Part shown: positions 22,630 to 33,084 of the stretch, piece by piece
How positions within the stretch are numbered: the stretch's first letter is position 1
How the letters are laid out: the number at the start of each line of letters is the position of its first letter
NCBI GenBank assembly: GCA_030272155.1
Contig: CP126202.1
Span: forward strand, 4,113,501-4,177,500
Length of the DNA stretch: 64,000 nt
Direction: 5' to 3'
Origin: Tetradesmus obliquus
Lineage: Eukaryota; Chlorophyta; Chlorophyceae; Sphaeropleales; Scenedesmaceae
Position numbers and translations under genes: made by a program
Notes under the pieces: generated by a model
Databases searched by the model: none
The model's input: the letters and a program-made list of their open reading frames with translations, nothing else
What the model was told of the DNA's origin: nothing

Positions 22630-25300
22630 TGGCACAACACCTACAGCACTTGCTGCTGGTCCAACTAGGAAGATCAATAGGAAACGTCTACACTACCATT
22701 GGGCAAGCAACTAACACTGGGCAAGCAAGCACTAGAGCTGCAATGGGCTGCAAGGTACACCGGCCAACTTCCTGCCAGCAACTGCGATAATTTGCAGTGC
22801 ACGCCAGCTTGCAGGTTGCAAGCCAGTGCCTGGAATCAGTGCCGCACCCATGCCCAGTACTGCTAGCAGTGACATACTTGGAGAAAGCCCAATCTGCATG
22901 CAGCAGTGACTCATCATGCTGCTACAGCTGTGGCTCACAGCAGCACACCCAGTCACGCTAGGATGACAGATGACAACTAACGGCTACAAGGCAACACTCG
23001 TTCACCATCAACAGCACCAACCCCCAGCACCCCCCAGAGAGAGGACCAACCACACCTCACAAGCCTCCCCTAGAACCCAATTGCACAGCCACTGCCTTTG
23101 ACACATGCAGTGCAGCGTGCACAGGGAGAGGGATGCTGATTCAGCCATATGTGTCAACAGCGCACACGTGGAGTGACCCCTCACACTTTTTGTGGCGGGA
23201 TCTGCCAGCGCCGCAGCACACACCAACCGCATCCGGTATGGATGTACCCGATCTCATCAACACCGTATAGGCGTGACACCAGTGTTATGCGCATGTGTGC
23301 AGCCGATAACTCAGACCAGCCCTGCCGCTCGCTGACTTGTCACTTTTGGTACAGGAGTGGTTTGCCGAGCCACTCAGTGAGTGGCGACAGGTTGCAGCTG
23401 CTGGGGCCAAGCGCTTTTGGGCACGCAGCACTGAGGGTGGCGTGCGCTGCATACAAGCCGATGCAGATTGACACACACGTACGCAAGTACAGCGCCAAGA
23501 ACAACTGGCACGCCGCTGCAAGCAGTCACGGGTTATGCACAGACAGACACTGCAGTGGCCCTGCAGCTTTGATGGACTGCCCTTCTGTGGCAGCAGATGT
23601 GTGTCAACAGGTGTACACACAGCCCAAGCGTGCAGGCTGCACGGCATGCACACAGCAAGCAGGTAACACAGCACATGAAGCAGCTGCATATGCTGCCAAC
23701 CATGCCCTGAAAACACCCAAAGCATGTCTGCTGCGACGCCTGCAGCAGACATGATCTATGATCCTTGGCAATCAAACACGCGCTGATCGATCAGTCAGCA
23801 GCCTCTCGAGAAAAGAAAAGAAAAAGAACAAGCCAGCGCACAGTACAGAGAAACACTCAATTGCCTGCAGTGCTGCCTAGCCATAGCTGGCCCTAATACA
23901 ACCCCTTCCAGCATTCTGCTCCGCAGCTCTATCTGCCAGTAAGCAGTCACGTCTATGCGCACATGCACGAAAGCCGGCTCACGGGCCGATCCATCCACTG
24001 CTGCTGGTCAGTGCATGCTATACTGATGGCCGCAGCTGAGCACCCGCAGCGCTCACCCACACAGCAGCAGCAGCAGCGGCAGCAGCAGATGCACTGGCCA
24101 TAAACAAGAACAAGAGCCACAGCGCCAAGCCACCCTTTGAATTGCACTCTTCGCCCACACTCTATATAAAGGTACACCAGTGCCGGCTGCTGGCCTGGCA
24201 CTTCTTCTCAATACTGCCACTCGCCCCTGACATGCACACACAGCTGCACATATGCACACAGCTGGGCTTTCGCCACATGCCCCTGCATACATGTGCGATG
24301 CAACTATGCCAGGCCGACAGCGCATTGCTGCTACAGCAGCTACTATCACACACCCGCAGCATGCTCACATGCCGCACTTTCTTGGTTACTTACGTCATCC
24401 GGGGTGATTGTGCAAGCACCCCAACCGACACAGGCGCTGCAGCAAGACACTGTAACCAGCACAGACGCAGCAGCACAGCACAAACAACCTTATGTCAATG
24501 CAGTTGTGCGATGGCACGCGTTCCCCACTGCCCGCAAGCATCAATGCACTGCAACACGAGCAAGCAATCATGCAATCTAGTGAGCTTAGCTAAGGACTTG
24601 TATCAACCCCTGCCACGCCCAACACCGCTGCGAGCATATGCTTCTTTGCACCGATTGCCACACTGGAGTAAGTGCAGACTCAGCCGAGCTATGTCAGTGC
24701 TGGGATGAGGGGACTCACACGCACAAGCAGCAGCCACCCGACTGCCCAGTGCATGGTTTGGTACAGCAACGTACAAAGCGAGGGCAGCTACTTGCAGCAG
24801 CTGCTGCGCACTACATGCAGCACCAAATCAGTTGCTGCTGTACACATACATGCAATGCAACACAACCGGCAGCAGCCGACGGCAGCAGTCCGCATTAAGC
24901 CTGCAACACGAGAGTTGGCAGGCAGACTGCAGCACATGTGTGGTAGGACCAGAGCAAGGCAATTGCCCATCACAGCACGCCTGGCACGTGTAGGGTGCAC
25001 TCAAATCAATCACAGCCCACGCCATGCAAAGCTACTGCAGCACTCGCACTCAGAACCCACAATCACACCCACAGCCAAGCCAACAGCATCCCACCCCACA
25101 TTGCCACCACCAGCTGCAAGCAGCTCTGCCCAGCCTGAACTGCACACACTGCTAAGCACATACACCTCGCTGCAAAGCCCCACACATCTCACAATGAAGT
25201 AGGAGCTTCACAGTGTGATGTTTGAAGTGATGCATGCTACGAGCAGCTACATGTGCGCAGCTCAGCCGCTAGCGCGCATCAGCAGGAAGTCAGCCGACTT
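22630..25300 (-). other. A/C-rich (plus strand) gene-poor region
   Basis: No recognisable protein or RNA gene was found on either strand. The plus strand is rich in A and C, the mirror image of 18.8-22.6 kb, which fits the long 3' flank of the minus-strand gene ending at 25706. A 201-codon plus-strand frame (23149-23754) lacks recognisable features and runs against this polarity. Confidence 0.5.
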
Positions 25301-25750
25301 CCCACAGTGAAGTCCGCCAACTTCACACCAAACTTCCCGGTCTCCTCAGCCGCTGGCGCTGCTGGGCGCTGAGTCCTCGTTGGCACGCTTCACGGTGAGA
25401 AGTCCCGCAACTTCACACCAAACTTCCCGGTCTCCTCAACCGCTGGCGCTGCTGGGCGCTGAGTCCTCGTCGGCGCGCTTCACGGTGAGAAGTCCCCCAA
25501 CTTCACACCAAACTTCCCGGTCTCCTCAGCCGCTGGCGCTGCTGGGCGTTGAGTCCTCGTCGGCGCGCTTCACAGTGAGAAGTCACCCAACTTCACACGA
25601 AACTTCCCGGTCACTTCAGCCGCCGGCGCTGCTGGGCGCTGAGTCCTCGTCGGCGCGCTTCACGGTGAGAAGTCACCCAACTTCACACCAAACTTCCCGG
25701 TCACTTCAGCCGCTGGCGCTGCTGGGCGCTGAGTCCTCGTCGGCGCGTTT
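25301..25750 (-). repeat. 90-bp tandem repeat of the U2AF-like C-terminal codons and stop, five copies
   Basis: CACGGTGAGAAGT-type junctions fall at 25391, 25481, 25571, 25661 and 25751, an exact 90-bp period. On the minus strand each unit encodes KRADEDSAPSSASG and a stop, the C-terminus of the two-RRM protein. The unit nearest the gene is the functional end; the others lie in the 3' flank. Copies differ at only a few bases. Confidence 0.95.
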
Positions 25751-28700
25751 CACGGTGATCTTCCTGCCCTCCACGAGGCTGTTGTGCAGCGCCTTGATGA
25801 CCCCTGGCACCACGCTGCCCTCCGCAAACTCACAGAAGCCGTAGCCCTGCATAAGTAGCAGCATATTGATGGCAGGACACAGGCATGTGTGGATAAGAAA
25901 TAATATTGAGTGTTGTGCAGTGCCTTCACCACGCCCCGCACCACGCTGCCCTCCGCAAACTCATTGAAGCCGTAGCCCTGCAGCATGATTGGAAGGGCGC
26001 ATGATTCACATGTTGCCGCAACATTGTTTAGCAGATTTGGCAGCACCCTGCCCAGAGAGCCGGGGTAGCCAACACCGGAAGATCTGTTGCCGCATTTACT
26101 GCAGCACCCTCCAGGCAGCCTTGCCATGGAGGGTTCTACAGTAATTGCGGCAAAAGACATGCAGAACGCTCACATGACATGCGCCAGCACGCGACCCTCC
26201 ATGCAGTTGAGTTGTTTGTGCCTGCACGCACCTTGCTCTCCTGCATTATCTCCACGAACACCACAATGAATACAAATGCTTGGAAATGGTATGGCAAGAT
26301 GCGCTTCTTCTGCGCGCACCTTGCTCTTCTGGCTCACCTTCTCCACACACGACAACAAGACAGACTTAGGACAACAACTTTCGGTTTTCCCTGTCCTGCG
26401 CGCACCTTGCTCTACTGGCTCATCTTCTCCACGAACAACACAAACAACAATAAAAACAATCGCTGGCGAATGGTTTACAAACTAACGCTTCTTCTGCGCT
26501 CACCTTGCTCTTCTGGCTCATCTTCTTGACACACGACAACAACACAACACATGTAGCACAATGACTTTCGGTTTTCCCTGTCCTGCGCGCACCTTGCTTT
26601 ACTGGCTCATCTTCTCCACGAACAACAACAATCAATACAAATGCTGGGCAATGGTTTGAAAACAACGTTTTTGTTCTGCGCGCACCTTGCTCTTCTGGCT
26701 CATCTTCTCCACGATGACCACGCAGTCCTTCAGCTCGCCAAACGGCGACAGCATGCCCTGCAGCTGCAGCAGCAAGGGGCAGGCAGCAACGCAGGCGCAG
26801 CAGCCGATGCAGATGTCAGTATGCATGGTACATCAGGCGCAATTTAAGATGTGTGTTGGCTGGCATCATCCCACCAAGACACAACACAGCACAAATCGCC
26901 ACGGCACAACGCACCCTCAGCAACCCAGCAGCTCACTGCGGCTATAATGAGTTCCTTGTTCAGCCCTGCATACAAACAGCCAGTGCTTGCAGGACTTCAA
27001 CCACTCACGTTATGACGCCGCATATGTGCATTACTCACGTGCTGTGTGCGCCAGTTGTATGGCAGGCCGCTGATGTAGAGCCGATCAGCAGCCAACCAAC
27101 CTAACTTCAACACGAACCAATACACAAACACTTCACACTGCCTATGCACCCAAACGCCTTACTCACGTGCTGCGTGCGCCAGTTGTAAGGCAGGCCGCTG
27201 ATGTAGAGCCGGTTGGGGTTGCTGGCCTTGCGCGGCGCCTCGCTGCTGCCGCCGTTGGCCAGTGGCGAGCCGCCGGCGCTGCCTGATGCGATGCTCAGCA
27301 TGCTGGTGTTGACTGTGGGGTCTGGTGAGGTGGGGCCCAGCAGCACGCCCCAGTCGGGGTGGTACTTGCTGGGGCGGCACACCTGCAAGCATTTTGAAAC
27401 CAAACCCAAATGTTATGTTGCAGCTTGAGGCAGATGATATGAAGGCGCCTGAAATAGGGCCCAGCAGCACGCCCCAGTCGGGTGGTACTTGCTGGGGCGG
27501 CACACCTGCAGGCACAGAAGCACATGTGGCAAACATTCATGCGAGAATGGTACTGTCTTTGAGAAGTAAAGCAATGGACTGTTATGCCAACAGCAGATGT
27601 TGTGTGCAACATGCAGAAAGTCAGCAACTGCCGCCCACAAAAGAAACAAAAATGCCCCAGAATGTGATGTGGTGTGGCTGCGCAGCCCCGGTCTTGGGTG
27701 CTTTGTTGCCCGTAGCAAGCGCTACATGCTGACGTGCCTGCTGTGCTGCCAGTGCTGCGGTGGCTGCAGCTGATGTTGCCGCAGCAAGCCTCTGCTGCAG
27801 TGGCTGCAACTCATAGCCGCTGCTGCTGCTCAGCCCTGATATTATTGCCATCACAGCAATTTCCGTCAAATTACGTCAGAGGCCCTGTCGCAGCCGTAGG
27901 CAACTACTGCACACTGGACTTGGAGCATAGCCCCCAGCCACTGCCTGTGCTGCTGCTCCTGCTGAACCTGCTTGTGGACGCAACACCAAGCTGCTCTGCC
28001 TGTGCTCCAAAACGCAGCAGCCCCTGCTTGTCAAGACACCACAAGCGGCAACCTGGCCGCCATTGCTGTATCTCATCAACCACCTTGAGCGTGGAGCCTG
28101 TCTTAGAGCCCCTGAACTAGATGCCGCTGACGGCCAGCGCAACAACTGCAGCTGCGAGCGAAAAGCTGCCAACAGGCAGGTGATGCCAAGCTAAATCATT
28201 GCAGTCACCTTGAGTGTGGAGCCCCTGAACTGAATGCCGCTGAAGGCCAGTGCGTTGCTGGTCTCCTGCACGCTGCGCAGCTTAATGAAGGCGTAGGGCG
28301 GGCCCTTGTCACGTGTGATGCTGCAGTTGACCACAGAGGTGCCGCTGTCGAGCTGCGCGCCGCTGCAGGTCATGAGCGCGTTGAAGAAGGAGCACAGGTC
28401 GTCCTGCAAGCAGATGAGACACGATTGGGTAAGTTAGGGTAAGATGGGATGAGGTAAGATAAGAGTAATCAAGGACATGAAGGATGGGGTGCGCGGTCAT
28501 AGCTCATATGTAGGGTGACTGGCAGGCTGGCGTAAGCAGCTGCTTACAAAGCACAGAAGTGTACAGGACCAGGCGCTGCAGCTGGCATGCATGTTGCACT
28601 ACTTGAACAATGCCTTGTGGAACAACATTGCTGGGCGCAGTGGGCATGACTGCAGATGGGTGTGACCATGCTGCCTTGTTAAAGCTATGACTGCATCTGG

Positions 28701-29143
28701 CGAGCTGCGGCTTCTGATGCACTTCTCTGCAGCCCCTGCTGTGCCTGCCAACGTGCATCACGAACGTGACCAGCTGCAGGCCCAGCGTTGCCAGTACTTC
28801 AATTTATTTGAGCGTCAATATGCTCGTGCTGCGGTGAAATCGACCGCGGAACGCTGGCTGAGACGTGAAACGGTCACGTGGCATGATGCTCTGCTACAGC
28901 TGACCGCAGCACACCCCCAAAACGCTGCTTCCAGCCCCTTACCTCTGTAGTGCCCTCCGGAACGCCTCCCACGTACAGCTCGCGCGCCACCAGCAAGGCA
29001 TGGGGGTCATTTGCGCGCGCCCTCTGCTGCAGCGAGTTCATCCATCCTCTCAAGTGCTGTAGCTGAGCCTGAAGCTGCTGGTTTTCCTGTTCTTTGAGTG
29101 CTAGCTGCTCCTTCAGCTGCTGAACAACTGAGGTGTTGTCCAT
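25706..29143 (-). CDS. U2AF65-like splicing factor with two RRMs (short form)
   Basis: Five exons, all phase 0: 29143-28943, 28403-28209, 27382-27167, 26763-26686 and 25846-25706, giving 276 residues. Residues about 5-45 form a Gln/Leu-rich coiled coil. RRM1 (about 54-132) has RELYVGGVPEGTTE and GPPYAFIKLRSVQETSNAL, closely like the first RRM of U2AF large subunit. RRM2 (about 189-268) has NRLYISGLPYNW and KGYGFCEFAEGSVVPG. U2AF65 binds the polypyrimidine tract at 3' splice sites in the nucleus. The N-terminal RS domain and the third RRM-like UHM are absent, so this may be a partial paralogue or act differently. Four of the five exons have duplicated edges in introns or the 3' flank. Confidence 0.8.
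25915..25977 (-). repeat. Upstream copy of the 5' edge of U2AF-like exon 5
   Basis: The minus strand reads CAG acceptor then GYGFNEFAEGSVVRGVVKAL, a diverged copy of the RNP1 exon (GYGFCEFAEGSVVPGVIKAL) 131 bp upstream of the intact one. Use of this acceptor would change RNP1 Cys to Asn but then loses the open frame. Confidence 0.85.
26225..26625 (-). repeat. Five tandem copies of the 3' edge and donor of U2AF-like exon 4
   Basis: The exon end (EKMSQKSK) and its GTGCGCGCAG donor at 26683 recur at 26590, 26501, 26403, 26317 and 26229, spacing 86-98 bp. Each copy reads EKMSQKSKVRAE or close variants. None has a usable upstream acceptor. Confidence 0.9.
27036..27090 (-). repeat. Copy of the 3' edge of U2AF-like exon 3
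   Basis: The minus strand repeats RLYISGLPYNWRTQH and the GTGAGT donor about 131 bp downstream of the intact exon end at 27167. Confidence 0.85.
27452..27512 (-). repeat. Copy of the 5' edge of U2AF-like exon 3
   Basis: The segment repeats the acceptor and first codons (VCRPSKYHP) about 130 bp upstream of the intact exon start at 27382. A one-base deletion breaks its frame soon after. Confidence 0.85.
28082..28145 (-). repeat. Decayed copy of the 3' edge of U2AF-like exon 2
   Basis: The segment resembles the end of exon 28403-28209 (LAFSGIQFRGSTLK type) with its donor, but has acquired an in-frame stop and a short insertion. Confidence 0.75.
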
Positions 29144-30370
29144 CGTGCTGCCTGTCCTTTACTTCACACACCCAGGGAGACGCTGGCACAGGCTGGTGAC
29201 TGCAAGCTGCCCACTGATCTGCGCTCGAATCCCACTACTACGCACGTACGGATGAACGTAAAGGGCCCTAGTGGGCTGCTGGGCCGCTGGGAACCGCCAC
29301 GCCAAGGCGTAGCTCAGGGGTGTGGTTGCACACTGCTTGTAGCAGCGGCAAGAAGGATTGCCAACGGTGTGCCTAAACACCTCAACCTGTGTTTGTATGC
29401 GTATCTGAAACAGCCAGAGGCAACAGACCAGGAGCGTTATGCGTGAAGACTTTCAGGGAAAAGCCTCTCACAGCAAGCTACTGAAGCCGCCCATGCAGCA
29501 GATGGAGTCATTAGTACACGTGAAGGCAAGCATGCAGCGCTAGCTAGCCCTACTTGCTGGCTGGGGTTTGGCTGGACTCGGCTCTGTTATAGGCCGTTTG
29601 CTGCCTGTGACACATACGTGGCAATGTCCGTTCTTATCAGCAAGTTCAGTTCTACGTTTCCTGTGACTGCCCACCTTACGTTCCGCACACAAAAGTTTTG
29701 GCGGACTGATTATGAGCGTGGTGGGCGTTGCGTGCGCTCTACGGTACTGGTCGCTGCATCATTTTTTTGTTTTACTCCCAATACATATTGTCAGTCGCCT
29801 GAACATTCAAGATTCCTTGGCTGTGCTGAGCACCGCTCCCTGCTGCTTCAGAGTAGGGTTTGCATTTACTGCCGCATTCGGCACTTGTTCACGTCTAAAC
29901 CGCGCATGACGTTAAAACTGCTGTCAATTAGCTATACTACCGGGCAGCTGCGGCTGAGACCGCTTGCTGACTTCACAATCACCAGCTGATGCCCCCTGCA
30001 GTGTGAAAGGTTTCAAATCAAGTCAGGGGCTGATCACACGCTGAAAACGCACCAAACATCGAGCAATTACCCTGTGCGACAACTGCGATGTGGCACAAGC
30101 AAGCCAGTTGAGGTCTGTACAGGACCTCAACAACTGGCAGCAGCCCATTTGACGTGGCTGCACTCGCCGCTGTGCTGGTCACACAAGCAATTCAGCGGTC
30201 AATTTCTGCATGCACACCAGCACCAAGACCTCTGACCTCTCGCACCAAAGCTTGCTGCCGACATGTCACTGCTGCTTCTGCCAAAGTGCAATATACCGGT
30301 AGTGTGTTGAGCTTCAAACCATCATTGAACAATGACTTCGGTATCCTGGCTTCGTCTGAAATTCGTCATT
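29144..30370. other. Intergenic region upstream of the U2AF-like gene
   Basis: The region lies between the U2AF-like start codon and the sulfiredoxin poly(A) signal. No gene was recognised. It should contain the U2AF-like promoter. It is unusually free of CAG/CTG repeats for this window. Confidence 0.4.
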
Positions 30371-30375
30371 TTACA
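30371..30375 (-). terminator. TGTAA poly(A) signal of sulfiredoxin
   Basis: TGTAA on the minus strand, 54 bp after the sulfiredoxin stop, the expected signal and a plausible short 3'UTR. Confidence 0.5.
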
Positions 30376-30428
30376 ATGACGCGCAAGTGCCAATCACCGT
30401 AGGCCATGAACACGCTGAATGTCGTGCT

Positions 30429-31502
30429 TCACATCATGTGCATTTTCAGCACCTGCTGGTTGGCCTTGCGCACCCGGCACTTTATGGTGGGCAGACCCAG
30501 CCGCTGGTGTGCCTCAAACCTGCGCGGAAGCAGCAGCCCGCAGCAGCACATTAATGTAAAGGCACATTTTTGTTTTGCCAGCGGCCAGTCGATGCGCTTG
30601 CCAAGTATCAGCACTAAATGTGAGCACCGAGCTTTGCAGTGCTGCAGGTGCAACTGGAAGCAGGCAGTGAGTGCGATGGCGTGCTTGCGTCACCTGCGCA
30701 CGCTGTGGCACCTGGTGGTACAAGACCAGCGTCCTTTGGATCCTGGCTTTGCCTAGAATTCGTCATTTTGCAAGAGAACCAGGCAGCCCGTCTGCTGCAC
30801 AGTAGCCTCAATGCATTGTTGTTTGTCATTCAATGGGAAGGTCCCAGGGCTTGACTGCATGCGAAGCAAGAATGCTCAAGTATGCTGTCGTTGCGGAGGC
30901 CCCACCTATGGCAGCCGCTGAAGCCGTAGTAGACACCATCCACCAGCAGCACGTCAATCTGCAACAAAGCGGGGCAACAAACACGGGCGACCTTGTTAAT
31001 TAAAGATGAAACTCTGCATAGATAGTAGTTTTAGATTATTATGCCACTGTGGCATGTACAAGCAGCATTTAAGCATTTTATCCACTTCAACAACAGCACT
31101 GCAGAGCACACGCCCACTTGCTCAGCCGCTGTCCACTCAGTATTGCTCACATTCTTCTCTGCAGTGGCGTACAGGTGGTGCATTTCTGCCCTGTGCTAAG
31201 CATGCGTTGCATGTAACAGTAAGCTTGCCCCGGGTGCAGCCGCATGGGTGTTGCTCTGCACAGGCAGCTGCTGTTGGAAGCTACATACATGCCCAGACAC
31301 ATGCCCCAAATACAGCACCCCAACAAGCTGAGTATGTCAGCTCAAGCCCAATCCTAAATGTTAGCCAACTAATATACCCAAATCAGAGAGATATTCTCTC
31401 CACATTCATTCCTAACAGGCCTCTCTGCGCTCACCGGTTCCTGCAGGCTGATGTCAGTGATGCTTGCCATCAGTGCCTCCACCTTGGCCTGGTCTGCAGC
31501 AC

Positions 31503-31577
<75 letters not shown>

Positions 31578-32651
31578 GAGCAGCAGCACACCAGCATTGC
31601 TGACTTGCAGGTGCGTAGTTGTGCAATTACCTCGGGTAATTTTAGACTCCAGCAGCCGTATATATTCGTCCTTTAGATCAGTGCAATGCGACTCGGCAAA
31701 TGCGAGCAAGCAGGCACCTGACGCGGAGTGCTGCAAGCTCAGGGTGCTGGCGGCAATGATGAGTCTACAGACTTGCAATGAAGCACCCCATTCGTAAGCC
31801 CTGTGACACTGTCACACACAGCATAGTACATGAAACTCTCTGTCAACAGCAATGTTGTAGATAGGCTGCTTGGTCGCTACTGTGCAGCAACGGGTTGTGG
31901 CGCACTGTCCTGCAGGTAAATGGACAGCTGCCTGGCAACACCTCTGCTGTCAACAGCCTGCTGATTGCAAGGCCCTTGCTTGCGGTGTGAATGCTGCTGC
32001 TGCTGTGCAATGCACAGCCAAGGCTGCTTTTACTGTCTGCTTGACAGCGCTCGCGCTTACCGTTGCTTCTGGTCCTCCCTAGCGGCCTGCATGCACCAAG
32101 CACCAGCATATTGGAGTCAATGTGAGCTTGCAGCATTGGCCAGAGGCACCAAGGAATGTGTCAGACGTATCAACAGCGTCGCTGCTGGGTTGGCGGCAGC
32201 TGGTGACATGGAAACCAACACACCACAGCACACATCACTGCTCCATGCGTAACTGCATGCACATGCATGGGTGTGCCCAAACCCTATCATGTCACTGGGT
32301 GGTCATTCATTCGGCTACGCATGCTGTTCACCTTCGTATGCTTGCCACAGGTATGTCCTGCACCTTAGGGTCCTGCTTCTGCGGTGCAGCCAGGTCAAAC
32401 GACCAGTTGTACTTGCTGCTGCTGCTGCTGCTGCTGCCAGGCTCTGGCGCTGCTGAGCCAGGTGCCGCTTGTGCTGCTGCTGCTGCTGCAGCTGTGCTGC
32501 TGTCGGTGCTCCTGCAGACTGGCATACGCCTGGCATTAGAATGGATTTGCTTGCCGCTGCTCCTGCTGACTGTAGCAATCTGTGGTTTGGGAACCACAGC
32601 GCGGCATAAGCCTGCTCTGCTGTGACATTGCAGCATAGCACCAGCATTCAC
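30429..32651 (-). CDS. SRX: Sulfiredoxin, probably plastid-targeted
   Basis: Five exons join in phase: 32651-32332, 32086-32061 (26 bp), 31493-31435, 30958-30906 and 30519-30429, giving 182 residues. Sulfiredoxin reduces over-oxidised (sulfinic) peroxiredoxin using ATP. The conserved core is present in order: DIPVASIRRPLGRTRSNDQ, KVEALMASI, LQEPIDVLLVDGVYYGF, then SGCHRFEAHQRLGLPTIKC and the C-terminus. The catalytic Cys is about residue 151 in GCHR. The first about 85 residues are Ala/Ser/Arg-rich with few acidic residues, typical of a chloroplast (or dual) transit peptide; the Met at 32651 was chosen because it opens this leader. The intron before exon 3 ends in a long CTG tract. It shares a 433-bp upstream region with the divergent presenilin gene. 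Confidence 0.88.
31503..31575. repeat. CAG/CTG triplet run, about 24 units, at the sulfiredoxin exon 3 acceptor
   Basis: On the transcript strand this is a pure CTG run ending in TGTGCTGCAG, the acceptor of exon 31493-31435. It replaces the usual polypyrimidine tract. Confidence 0.9.
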
Positions 32652-33084
32652 TTGACAATGCGACTGGTCTGTGCAGCCTGCAACGTGGAAACGTATACGA
32701 AGGGAAGCAGTCGAGCAGCGGCATAGTCGGCCATGTACGCTTCGAAATGACAGCCCAGACCCTAGCTCCCCCAGGGGTCAGGTCACAACTGCTGACCAAC
32801 TTGGCACTCTGCCAACCTCATTCTCTGTTTTACCGCCGTTTGTTTGACTGCATCGCGGCAAGTACGACGAACGACGTATGCTCTGAGCGGGTCCAACCAG
32901 AACCACTTCATCACCTTGTTTTGCAAGCAGACCTCCTTCCGCAAGCAGCTCTGAAAGATCACATGTATCTGCCATAATTTTGTGTTATATGTGCTCGCTG
33001 AGCTACCTTCAGCCCTTATCACAGCAGCTTTGCTGCACCTGAAACATCAACACACAGCAGTAGCTGTACACCCAAAGGGTAGTC
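32652..33084. promoter_or_regulatory. Shared upstream region of sulfiredoxin and presenilin
   Basis: The 433 bp between the two divergent start codons must contain both promoters and 5'UTRs, unless upstream non-coding exons exist. No TATA box or other motif was identified with confidence. Confidence 0.5.

Noticed and set aside
23149..23754. 201-codon plus-strand frame as a gene
   Set aside because: It has no recognisable motif, no splice context, and lies antisense to the inferred long 3' flank of the U2AF-like gene.
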